Source: Rhodospirillales bacterium
Lineage (GTDB): Bacteria; Pseudomonadota; Alphaproteobacteria; Reyranellales; Reyranellaceae
NCBI GenBank assembly: GCA_016185145.1
Contig: JACPOB010000018.1
Location: 90,288-154,287, forward strand
Length of the DNA: 64,000 bases
Reading direction: 5' to 3'
Positions within the stretch are counted from its first letter, which is position 1; each line of letters begins with the position of its first letter. This document shows, piece after piece, positions 16,504 through 26,800 of this stretch. The notes below the pieces were generated by a model. The model saw only the letters and a program-made list of their open reading frames with translations, was not told where the DNA came from and did no database searches. The position numbers and the translations under genes are program-made.

Positions 16504-17619
16504 ATGATCGAACAGCGCTCAACGCTCGCAGCGCTCGTCGCGGCCTGTATGGTCACAGCTTTCGCCACCGGCGGCTTCGCACAGCAAGCCGCGCCGCCGC
16601 CGGCCGTGCTGGTCCAGCCGGCCGAATTGACGCCGGTCGCCGAGCAGGCCGAATTCATCGGCCGTGCCGCCGCCGTCGACAAGGTCGAGCTGCGCGCCCG
16701 CGTCAAGGGCTTCCTCGGTCCGCGCAAGTTCAGCGACGGCGATCTCGTCAAGAAGGACCAGGTCGTGTTCACCATCGAACCCGAGACCTACCAGGCCACG
16801 GTCGACCAGAAGATGGCCCAGCGCGACTCCGCGCAGGCGGCGCTGACCAACGCCGACCTTCAGCTCCAGCGCGCGACCGAGCTGTTGCGCAGCAACACCG
16901 GCACCAAGCAGACCTACGACCAGCGCCTCAGCGAACAGCTCCAGGCCAAGGCGAACCTCGAGGACGCCAAGGCGCAGCTGCGCGACGCCGAGATTCAGCT
17001 CTCCTACACCGAGATCAAATCGCCGATCGACGGCCGCATCGGCCGCGCCTCGGTATCGCCCGGCAACCTCGTCAGTCCCGACTCGGGCGTGCTGGCGACG
17101 GTGGTGAGCGAGAGCCCGATCCGCGTGCTCTTCCCGGTCACCCAGCGCGAGCTGCTGGAGGCCAAGCGCGACGCCCAGATCGGCGATCCGCCGCAGGTGC
17201 GGCTGAAGCTCGCCGACGGCAGCATCTACCAGGAGAAGGGCAAGCTCGACTTCATCGACATCACCGTCGATCCCAAGACAGACGGCCAGATCGTGCGCGC
17301 GACCTTCGACAACAAGGACAATCTTCTGACCGACGGCCAGACGATCCGCGTCATCCTCGAGGAGAGTAAGCCGCAGAAGGTCGTGACGGTGCCCCAGCAG
17401 GCGGTCGCCCTCGACCAGAGCGGACCCTATCTCTTCGTTGTCGACGACAAGAACGTGGTGCACCTGCGCCGCGTCAAGACCGGTATCGTGCGCAGCGGCC
17501 AACTGGTCGTGACGGAGGGGCTCAAGGAAGGCGAGAAGGTCGTCGTCCAGGGCCAGCAGCGCATCCGCGACGGCATGACGGTGGCGCCGAACCCGGCGCC
17601 GGCCCAGCCCAAGCAGTAG
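16504..17619 (+). CDS. RND efflux periplasmic adaptor subunit, AcrA/MexA family (371 aa)
   Basis: Membrane-fusion protein of a tripartite efflux pump. An N-terminal signal sequence ends near GGFAQQAAPPP; a VAAC segment could be a lipobox, but the hydrophobic stretch continues past it. Visible family blocks are VELRARVKGFLGPRKFSDGD (lipoyl domain), a coiled-coil hairpin (about residues 100-160, rich in Gln/Ala) and SYTEIKSPIDGRIGRASVSP. The C-terminal domain ends in a Pro/Ala tail. It is 4 nt upstream of the RND permease. No outer-membrane factor gene is nearby, so it probably shares a TolC-like partner. Confidence 0.93.
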   Translation: MIEQRSTLAALVAACMVTAFATGGFAQQAAPPPAVLVQPAELTPVAEQAEFIGRAAAVDKVELRARVKGFLGPRKFSDGDLVKKDQVVFTIEPETYQATVDQKMAQRDSAQAALTNADLQLQRATELLRSNTGTKQTYDQRLSEQLQAKANLEDAKAQLRDAEIQLSYTEIKSPIDGRIGRASVSPGNLVSPDSGVLATVVSESPIRVLFPVTQRELLEAKRDAQIGDPPQVRLKLADGSIYQEKGKLDFIDITVDPKTDGQIVRATFDNKDNLLTDGQTIRVILEESKPQKVVTVPQQAVALDQSGPYLFVVDDKNVVHLRRVKTGIVRSGQLVVTEGLKEGEKVVVQGQQRIRDGMTVAPNPAPAQPKQ

Positions 17620-17623
17620 TGCC

Positions 17624-20600
17624 ATGACCATCTCGTCGCTGTTCATCCGCCGGCCGCGGCTGGCCTTCGTCGTCTCGGCGGTCATCACCATCGCCGGGCT
17701 GCTCGCCATGACCGCCCTGCCGGTGGCGCAGTTCCCCGACATCGTGCCGCCGCAGGTGCGCGTCACCGCCACCTATCCCGGCGCCTCCGCCCAGGCGGTC
17801 GAGGAGAGCGTGGCGCAGGTGATCGAAGGCCAGGTCAACGGCGTCGAGAAGATGCTCTACATGAAGTCGACGTCGGGCGGTGACGGCAGCTACGCGCTGA
17901 CCGTGAGCTTCGCCGTCGGCTCCGACCCCGATCTCAACACCGTCAACGTCACCAACCGCGTCAACGCCGTGCTGGCGCTGCTGCCGCCCGAGGTCCAGCA
18001 GCTCGGCGTCACCACCAAGAAGCAATCCTCGTCGCTCTTGCAGGTCGTCGCGGTCTATTCGCCCAAGGGCAGCCGCGACGGGCTGTTCCTCAGCAACTTC
18101 TCGACCATCACGCTGCTCGACACCCTGCGCCGCGTGCCCGGCGTGGGCGATGCGACGCTGTTCGGTGCGCTCGATTACTCGATGCGCATCTGGCTCAACC
18201 TCGACCGCATGTCGAGCCTCGACATCACGGCCGACGACGTGGTCAAGGCCGTGCAGGCGCAGAACGTGCAGGCCGCGGTCGGCCTGGTCGGTGCGGCACC
18301 GCTGATCGACGAGGTCGGCTTCCAGCTCAACATCACCACCCAGGGCCGTCTGGTGACCACGGGCGAGTTCGAGGACATCGTCGTGCGCGCTCGACCCGAC
18401 GGCGGCCTGGTGCGCATCAAGGACATCGCCCGGGTCGAACTCGGCGCCAAGACCATGGATTCGATCGGCCGCTACAACGGCAAGCCGGCGTCCGGCATCC
18501 AGATCTACCAGCTGCCGGGCGCCAATGCTCTCGCCACTGCGCAGGGCGTGCGCAAGGCGCTGAAGGACCTCGAATCGCGCTTCCCCGACGACGTCTCCTA
18601 CAACGTCATGTACGACACCACGGTGTTCGTCGAGGCCACGATCGAGAGCGTGATCCACACGCTGATCGAGGCCTTCGTGCTGGTGGCGATCGTCGTCTTC
18701 ATCTTCCTCGGCAACTTCCGCGCCACGCTGATCCCCATCATCGCCGTGCCGGTGGCGCTGATCGGCACCTTCGCCGTCATGCTGGCGCTCGGCTTCTCGG
18801 CCAACACCATCTCGCTGCTGGCCCTGGTGCTGGCGATCGGCATCGTGGTCGACGACGCCATCGTCGTCGTCGAGGCGGTCGAGCACATCCTCGAGCATGA
18901 GCCCGACCTCACGCCCGCCCAGGCGACCGAGAAGGCGATGGGCCAGGTCACCGCGCCCATCATCGCCATCACCCTGGTGCTGCTCTCGGTGTTCATCCCG
19001 ACGGCCTTCATCCCCGGCATCACCGGCCAGCTCTACTCGCAGTTCGCGGTCGCGGTGTCGGTGTCGATGGTGATCTCGGCCATCAACGCCCTGTCGCTGT
19101 CGCCGGCACTGTGCTCGCTGATCCTGCGCCATCGCGGCAAGCCGCGCGGCCTCATGGCCTGGCTGCAGGGTGGCATCGACAAGAGTCGCGACGGCTACGT
19201 CCGGCTGGTGACGCCGATCGCCCGGCGCACCTTCATGGCGCTGATCCTGGTCGGCGGCTTCGCGCTGGCGACCGGCGGCATCGGCAGCCTGGTGCCGTCG
19301 GGCTTCCTGCCAGACGAGGACCAGGGCGCCTTCATGGCCGAGGTGCAATTGCCCGATGCCTCCTCGACCAATCGCACGCTGAAATCGATCGAGGAGGTCG
19401 AGCAGACGATCATCGGCAAGCCGTGGATGCAGAGCATCTTCACCGTCTCCGGCTACAGCATCCTCGACGGCCTGAACCTGCCCAACCGCGGCCTGGTCGT
19501 CGTCGAGCTGAAGCCGTTCGCCGAGCGCAAGGACAGGACGCTCAGCGTGTTCCATGCCCTGCAGGAGGTGAACAAGGCCTTCGCCCAGATCGCCTCGGCC
19601 AACGTCTTCGCCTTCAACCTGCCGCCCATCATGGGACTGGGCAACTCGGCGGGCTTCGAGTTCGTCGTGCAGTCGCTGGCCGGCGCGCCGCCGGTCGATC
19701 TCGCGGCCGTCGCTCGCGGCCTGATGATCTCGGCGCAGACCGCACCCGAGCTCGCCAACGTGTTCACGACCTACGCCGCGACGACGCCCCAGATCAACCT
19801 CAAGATCGACCGCGAGCGCGCCCAGCAGCTCGGCGTCAGCATCTCCGACATCTTCTCGGCGATGCAGACCACGCTCGGCGGCACCTACACCAACGACTTC
19901 AACCTGTTCGGCCGCGTCTGGCAGGTGAAGGTGCAGGCCGACGCACCCGACCGCGGCAACGTCAACGACGTGTTCCGCGTGCGCGTGCGCTCGTCGAACG
20001 GCGAGCTGGTGCCGCTGCAGGCCGTGGCCAACGTCGATCTGGTGACCGCGCCCTCGTCGATCGTGCGCTACAACAACCTGCGCTCGGTCGTGGTGAACGG
20101 CGCGCCCGCGCCCGGCTTCTCCTCAGGCCAGGCGATCACCGCCATGGAGCGGCTGGCCAAAGGGACGCTGCCCGCCGGCTACGGCTTCGAATGGACCGGC
20201 ACGGCGCTGCAGGAGAAGGCGGCGAGCGGCCAGACCGGCTTCATCCTGGCGCTGGCCGTGCTGTTCGCCTACCTGTTCCTGGTCGGCCTCTACGAGAGCA
20301 CGGCGATCCCGATCGCGGCCCTGCTGTCGGTCGTCGTCGGCCTGTTCGGCGCCGTGCTGGCGCTCTACCTCACGGGGCTCGACAACAACATCTTCGCCCA
20401 GATCGGCATCGTGGTGCTGATTGCGCTCGCCGCCAAGAACGCCATCCTGATCATCGAGTTCGCCATGGAGGAGCGCGAGCACGGCAAGGACATCGTGAGC
20501 GCCGCGACCACGGCCGCCGGCCTGCGCTTCCGCGCCGTGATGATGACGTCCTTCGCCTTCATCCTGGGCCTGGTGCCATTGGTCATCGCCACGGGTGCGG

Positions 20601-20782
20601 GCGCCGCCACCCAGCGCGCCGTCGGCACCGCCGTGTTCGGCGGCATGATCGCGGCCTCGATGCTGGGTATCTTCGTGATCCCGGGCCTGTACGTCGCCCT
20701 CCAGACCTTCCGCGAGAAGATCAAGGGCGCGGGCAGCAAGCCGGCGACCGTGCAGTACAAGGTCGTCGATCCGGGGCAGTAG
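17624..20782 (+). CDS. RND multidrug efflux permease, AcrB/MexB family, HAE1 type (1052 aa)
   Basis: Inner-membrane proton-driven pump. The length and 12-helix pattern with two large periplasmic loops are typical. The proton-relay residues are present: the Asp pair in GIVVDDAIVVVEAVE (TM4) and the Lys in LAAKNAILIIEF (TM10). The N-terminus SSLFIRRPRLAFVVSAVITI and the block PVAQFPDIVPPQVRVTATYP are diagnostic of HAE1 pumps. It should export amphiphilic drugs or detergents with the adaptor upstream. No local TetR or MarR regulator is present. A convergent autotransporter gene ends 108 nt downstream. Confidence 0.95.
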   Translation: MTISSLFIRRPRLAFVVSAVITIAGLLAMTALPVAQFPDIVPPQVRVTATYPGASAQAVEESVAQVIEGQVNGVEKMLYMKSTSGGDGSYALTVSFAVGSDPDLNTVNVTNRVNAVLALLPPEVQQLGVTTKKQSSSLLQVVAVYSPKGSRDGLFLSNFSTITLLDTLRRVPGVGDATLFGALDYSMRIWLNLDRMSSLDITADDVVKAVQAQNVQAAVGLVGAAPLIDEVGFQLNITTQGRLVTTGEFEDIVVRARPDGGLVRIKDIARVELGAKTMDSIGRYNGKPASGIQIYQLPGANALATAQGVRKALKDLESRFPDDVSYNVMYDTTVFVEATIESVIHTLIEAFVLVAIVVFIFLGNFRATLIPIIAVPVALIGTFAVMLALGFSANTISLLALVLAIGIVVDDAIVVVEAVEHILEHEPDLTPAQATEKAMGQVTAPIIAITLVLLSVFIPTAFIPGITGQLYSQFAVAVSVSMVISAINALSLSPALCSLILRHRGKPRGLMAWLQGGIDKSRDGYVRLVTPIARRTFMALILVGGFALATGGIGSLVPSGFLPDEDQGAFMAEVQLPDASSTNRTLKSIEEVEQTIIGKPWMQSIFTVSGYSILDGLNLPNRGLVVVELKPFAERKDRTLSVFHALQEVNKAFAQIASANVFAFNLPPIMGLGNSAGFEFVVQSLAGAPPVDLAAVARGLMISAQTAPELANVFTTYAATTPQINLKIDRERAQQLGVSISDIFSAMQTTLGGTYTNDFNLFGRVWQVKVQADAPDRGNVNDVFRVRVRSSNGELVPLQAVANVDLVTAPSSIVRYNNLRSVVVNGAPAPGFSSGQAITAMERLAKGTLPAGYGFEWTGTALQEKAASGQTGFILALAVLFAYLFLVGLYESTAIPIAALLSVVVGLFGAVLALYLTGLDNNIFAQIGIVVLIALAAKNAILIIEFAMEEREHGKDIVSAATTAAGLRFRAVMMTSFAFILGLVPLVIATGAGAATQRAVGTAVFGGMIAASMLGIFVIPGLYVALQTFREKIKGAGSKPATVQYKVVDPGQ

Positions 20783-20889
20783 GTTTCCGGCAAGGGGCTA
20801 TTGCGGTCCACGTAAGCAGAAGCCCCTATGGCTTGGCCGGACGCCGGTTCGAGAAAGCGCATCTCCCTCTCGATGCCAAGTTCGTCTCG

Positions 20890-23800
20890 CTACCAGCTCA
20901 GGCGAAGGCCGGCGGTGAGCGCGTGGTTGTCGTTGCCCGAGCCCAACTCGCCGTCGTAGCGCAGGTAAAGCTGCGTGCCGGCCGCGACCGTGGTCATCGC
21001 CGAAAAGCCGATCACCGCCGCGTCGCGCTGCGGCGTGGCGCCGTAGACGGTGAAGCTGGCCGTCGGCGCTCCGGCGAAGGCCGACGTGATCGGCCGCGCC
21101 GTGCTGGCGTACTCGTGCAGCCAGCCCAGCCGCAGTCCCAGGTCCAGCGTGTGCGTGTCGCCGAGCGCGATCGCCGCCGCAATGTCGGCGCCCAACGTGG
21201 TGCGCACCGACGTCGTCGTCTGCTGCTGGACATTGAGGTTGAGCGAGTTGGCGCCCCATTCGCTGAACGCTGCCTGGTTGACGCTCGACGTCTGGAAGCG
21301 GGCGAATGGGGTGAGCGTCGCCGCTGCCGGGGCGTAGATGCCGAACGCATAACCCGCCTCGACCTGGGCCAGGAACTGGTTGACGCCGGTGCTGCCGTTG
21401 GCCGTGCGCGGCTGCAGGCCGGGGATCGAGATCTGCCGCTGCAGCTGGTTGTTCGAGTAGGCGTAGCCCGCCAGTGCATCGATGTAGGCGCCCCACTGGG
21501 TGAATGAGGCGTAGGCCGCGACGCTGACGCTGTTGGACCAGCCCTTGCCCTGGAAGCTGTCGACCCACTGCGTGCCGCTGGTGTAGGCGGTGCTGACGCC
21601 CAGGAGCACGCTGGGCGAGAGGCGATAGTCGATGCCCGCCGCCGCGCCGCCGAAATTGTAGGTGAGTGTCGAGCTGTTGCCGTCGCCCTGCACCGATCCG
21701 AGGCCGCCCAGCGCACTGCCCCAGACGCTGAACGGGCTGGCGCCGTCGCACGCAGCGACGTCGCAGGCCTCGGCCAGCGCCTGGCGCTGGCCGCTGCCTT
21801 TGCCGCCCCGCGCCAGCGCCATCTGCTGGCCCACCGCATTCATGAACAGCGCGTTGCTGGCCACGTTGACCGAGCCGAAATCGGCGTACTGCTGGCCGCT
21901 GATGGCGTTCATCGCCGGCGAGGCCTGCGTCGTGCTGAGGTTGGCCAGCGCGCCGATCACCGTGGCGAAGTCGCCGGTGGCGCCGGCATAGGACTGGTCG
22001 AGGGCGCTGCCGACCGCGCGCTGGTTGGCCGTGTTGCCGCCGAAGCCGGAGAACGGCGTGCTGCCCTGCAGCGCCAAGGTGAGGAACACGTTGTTGGGAT
22101 CGTAGCTGAGCGAAGGCGTCAGGAACGCATAGTTGCCGGTGACTCCCGAATAGGCGCCGCTGACGCCGCCGGTGGCATTCAGGATGGTGTAGGTCGTGCG
22201 GGTGGCGTAGGTGCCGGTGGCGGCGACCACCTGCACGGTGCCGCCGTTGATGGTCGCCGTGCCGGCGACGTTGATGCGATCGCCCTGACCCTGGGCATTG
22301 ACCTCGACCTGATAGGTGCCGCCGGCGCCCTGCACGAAGTTGCCGTTGATGTTGAGCGTGCCGATCGAGTTGCCGGGCGCCACGATGCCGCCGCTGGTGA
22401 CCGTGCCGAAGATCATGCCGTTGCCGCCCAGCGCGCCGCCGCTGTTGACCGTGACGTTGCCGGCGATGCTGCCATTCACCGCCAAGGTCCCGCCGTTGAC
22501 CGCCGTCGGTCCACTGTAGGTATTGGTACCGGTGAAGTTCACCAACCCGCCGCCCTGGATGGTGACGCTGCCGCTGCCCGAGATGGCGCCGGCATAGGTG
22601 CCGTTGGTCGTCTGGTCGAAGGCCACCGTGGCGTTGTTGACGATGTTGCCCTGCAGGGTCGAGGTCGTGCCGGCCAGGATGCCGCCCGACACCGTGGTGC
22701 CGCCGGTGTAGCTGTTGTTGCCGGTCAGGGTCAGCGTGCCCGAGCCCTGCTTGATCAGGGCGCCGGTCCCCGAGAGGGACGTGGCCAAGGTCGTGTCGCC
22801 GGAATTGCTGGCCGTCACGCTGCCGCCGGAGAGCACCAGGCTGCCGCCGCTGCCGCTGAGCGACTCCACCGTCAGGTTGTTGCCACCATTGTCGAAGGTG
22901 CCGCCGTTGATGACCAGTGGACCCGAGCCGATCGTGGCCCCGGACAGGAGCTGCAGGACGCCGGTATTGATCGTTGTGGCGCCCGTGTAGGTGTTGACGG
23001 CGCCCAGCGACAGCGTGCCCGCACCGGCCTTGGTCAGCCCGCCGGCGCCGCCGATGGCGCTGGCCAGGGTGACGTTGTTGCCGTTGGTGTCGAAGGTGCC
23101 GCCGTTCACGCCGAACGGCGCAAGCCGCGAGGAGATGTCGGCGGTGTTGCCGGTTGCCCACTGCAGGCCGCCGCCGTTCAGGACGATCGCGCCGGTGCCG
23201 AGATTGTTGCCGGCCGCGAAGTTGATCAGGCCGCCGGTGACGGTCGTGCCGCCGGCGTAGCTGTTGGCGCCGCTCAGAATCAGCATGCCCGCGCCGCTCT
23301 TGGTGAGGCCGCCCGTACCCGACATTGCGCCGGCATAGATGCCAGTCGTCGCCTGGTCGAACACCACCGCGGCATTGTTCAGGATGTCGCCCTGGATGCT
23401 GGCCGTGTCGCCCTGCAGGACGCCGGCGCTCACCGTGGTGCCGCCGGTGTAGCCGTTGGCGCCGCTCAGGATCAGCATGCCCGCGCCGCTCTTGGTGAGG
23501 CCGCCGATGCCCGACATCGCGCCGGCATAGGTGCCGTTCGTCGCCTGGTCGAACACCACCGCGGCGTTGTTGACGATGTCGCCCTGCAGGCTCGTGCTGT
23601 TGCCCTGCAGGACGCCGCCCGACACCGTCGTGCCGCCGGTATAGGTGTTGGCGCCCGAGAGGATGAGAGTGCCGGCGCCCGTCTTGGTGAGCCCGCCGGC
23701 GCCCGTGATGTTGCCACTGACGGTGAGCGCGTTGCCGGCCGTGTCGATCGTGCCGCCGCCCGTGATCAGGCTGACGGGACGGCCGACCGTGAAGCTCGCC

Positions 23801-26800
23801 GTCGCCTGCAGGGTACCGCCGGCGAAGGTGAGCGTCGCACCCGCCGCGCCCAAGGCCTGGTCCGAACCGGCCTCCACCGTGCCACCGGCCAGCACCGTGC
23901 CGCCGGTGTTGGTGTTGTTGCCGGTCAGGGTCACCGTGCCCGGCCCCATGTAGGCGATCGCGCCCGAGCCGTCGATGTCGCCGGCGAAGACGATGTCGTC
24001 CGAGCGGTTGAAAGCCAGGATGCCGTTGTTCAGCACGTTGCCCGCGATCGAGCCCATGGTGCCGCCGTTGCCGATCTGCAGCATGCCGGCGGCGATGGTG
24101 GTCGTGCCCGAGTAGGTGTTGTCGGCGGTGAGGATCAGGGTGCCGCTGCCGAGCTTGTCGAGCGCGCCGCCGCCCGAGATCGTGCCGCCGAAGGTGACCG
24201 TGTCGGAGCGGTTGAAGGCCAGCGTGCCGTTGTTCAGCACGTTGCCGGTGATCGAGCCCGTCGTGCCGCCGTTGCCGACCTGGAGGATGCCGCCGGAGAT
24301 CGTCGTGCCGCCGGTATGGGTGTTGGCCCCGGTCAGGGTCACCGTGCCGTTGCCGGCCTTGGTCAGGCTGCCGCTGCCCGACATGACACCGGCATAGGTG
24401 CCGTTGGTGCTCTGGTCGAAGGTCACGGCGGCGTTGTTGGCGATGTTGCCCTGCAGGCTCGAGGTCGTGCCGGCCAGCGTGCCGCCCGACACCGTCGTGC
24501 CGCCCGTGTAGGTGTTGGTGCCCGAGAACGTCACCGCGCCGCCGCCCTGCACGGTGACGCCGCCGCTGCCCGACATGCTGCCGGCATAGGCGCCGCTGCC
24601 GGCCTGGTTGAACACCACCGACGCGTTGTTGGCGATGTTTCCTTGCAGGCTGGTCGTCGTGCCCTGCAGGGTGCCGGCGGACACCGTGGTCCCGCCGGTG
24701 TAGCTGTTGGCGCCGGTGAGCGTCAGCGTGCCGGTGCCGGACTTGGTCAGCCCACCCGGGCCACTGGCGACGCCTGAGAAGGTCGAGCTGTTGTTGCCGC
24801 TGGCGGTCAAGGTGCCGGAGCCGAGGATGACGTTACCGGCACCGGACAATGAGCCGACGGTCTGGCTGAAATTGTTGAGATCCAGCGTGGCGCCGGCGCC
24901 GACCGCCGTGTCACTGTTCGCCGAAAAGCTGTTCGCCGCGCCTGCCTGCAGCGTACCGGCCTGGACATTGGTGCCGCCGCTATAGGTGTTGGACCCGCTC
25001 ATCGTCAGGGTGCTGGTGCCGAACTTGAGTAAGCCACCGGTGCCGCTGACGGCGCCCGAAAAGGCCGTGCTGGCGTTGTTGCCGCCGACAGCCAGGGTGC
25101 CGGAGCCCAGGGTGACGTTGCCGGCGCCGGCCAGTGAGCCGACGGTCAGGGTGAAGTTGTTGAGCGTTAGCGTGGCGCCGGAGGCGACCGTCACCGCGCT
25201 GTTCGACCCGAAGGCGTTCGACCCGCCGGCCTGCAGGGTGCCGGCGTTGACCGTGGTGGCGCCGCTGTAGAAGTTGGCGCCGGAGAGCGTCATCGTGCCG
25301 GTGCCGGACTTGGTCAGCCCGCCGGTGCCGCTGATGGTGCCCGAGAAGGTCGTGCTGGTGTTGTCACCGCCGGCGGTCAGGGTGGCCGCGCCCAGGGTGC
25401 CCAGGGTGACATTGCCTGCGCCGGCCAGCGAGCCGACGGTCTGGTTGAAGTTGTTGAGAGCCAGGATGGCGCCGGAGGCAACCGTCACTGCACTGTTCGA
25501 TCCGAAGACATTCGCTGCGCCCGCAACCAATGTGCCGGCGTTGACGGTGGTGGCCCCGCTGTAGGTGTTGGCGCCGGAGAGCATCATCGTGCCGGTGCCG
25601 GACTTAGCGAACTCGCCACTGCCGCTGACAGTGCCCGAGAAGGTCGTGCTGGTGTTGTCGCCGCCGGCCGTCAGAGTGCCCGAGCCCAGTGTAACGTTGC
25701 CGGCACCGGCCAGCGAGCCGACGGTCAGGCTGGTGCCGTTCAGGCTGAAGGTGCCGCCATTGACGGCAAGCGCGCCGGTGATCGTTCCGCCCGAGATGTT
25801 CACCGAGCCCGAGCTGACAAGACTTGCCATCGTTCCGCCCGAGAAGTTCAGCGTACCGCCGGCGTTGTTGGTGAAAGCGCCAATCGTTCCTGCGGTCTGG
25901 TTGAACGTGCCGGTGTTGCTGACCGTGCCGGACCAAGTGCCCGCATTATTGGTGGTACCGCCCGCCGTGTTGGTGAAGCCACCCGTCGTCGTAATCGCGC
26001 CGCTATTGGTGACTGTCGCCGCGTTCGAACCCGTCGCTGCAGAAAAACTTGCCCCGGCATTGCTGGTGAATGCACCGCCGTTGATCGCCAACGCCCCGCT
26101 CAGGGTCATCGTGCCGGAATTGGTGGTCGTCCCCGCGCTCTGCGTGAAGTTCACCCCGGCCAGCGTCCCGCTCGCGGCGGTCGTCACGGCGCCTGAATTG
26201 GTGATTGTCGTCAGGCCGCTGTAGTTGCCGCTGATCGCCAGCGTGCCGGCATTGGCAAAGGTGGAATTGCCCGTCACCGCCCCGGTGATGTTGAACGTGG
26301 CGGTGGCGGCAGCGTTCGTGACGCTGCCGTTGATCGACCCGCCCGAGGCGTTCACCGTGCCGCTCGCCGTGTTGGTGAAGCCACCCGTCGTCGTCACTGT
26401 ACCGCTGGTCGTAAACGTCGAAGCATTCGACACCGTCGCTGAGGAGAGGGTGCCACTGTTGGAGAAGCTACCGCCGTTGACGACATCGCCGGCCCAGGTA
26501 CCTGCATTGTTGATGGTGCCGGTATTGGCAGTAATGTTGCCATTGAACGTTGCACCAGAACTGTTGGTGACAGTCCCGGCAACGGCAGCATTCGATATCG
26601 CAGCGTTGACAATGCCTTGGTTGACGAGAGCACCCCCGCCGATTGCGATGGCCGACCCATTGTAGATCCCGCTGAGTGTCAGCGTGCCCGAGCCGGTCTT
26701 GGTCAGGCCACCAGCGCCGCTGATATTGCCGCTGAGCGTCAGTGCGTTGGCCTGGGTGTCGATTGTGCCGGTGGCATTGAGCGTGATGTTGTTGCTGAGG

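Noticed and set aside
16504..16560. Lipoprotein signal on the RND adaptor (VAAC)
   Set aside because: The hydrophobic stretch continues well past the Cys and a better Sec cleavage site follows near GGFAQQ, so lipidation is not claimed.
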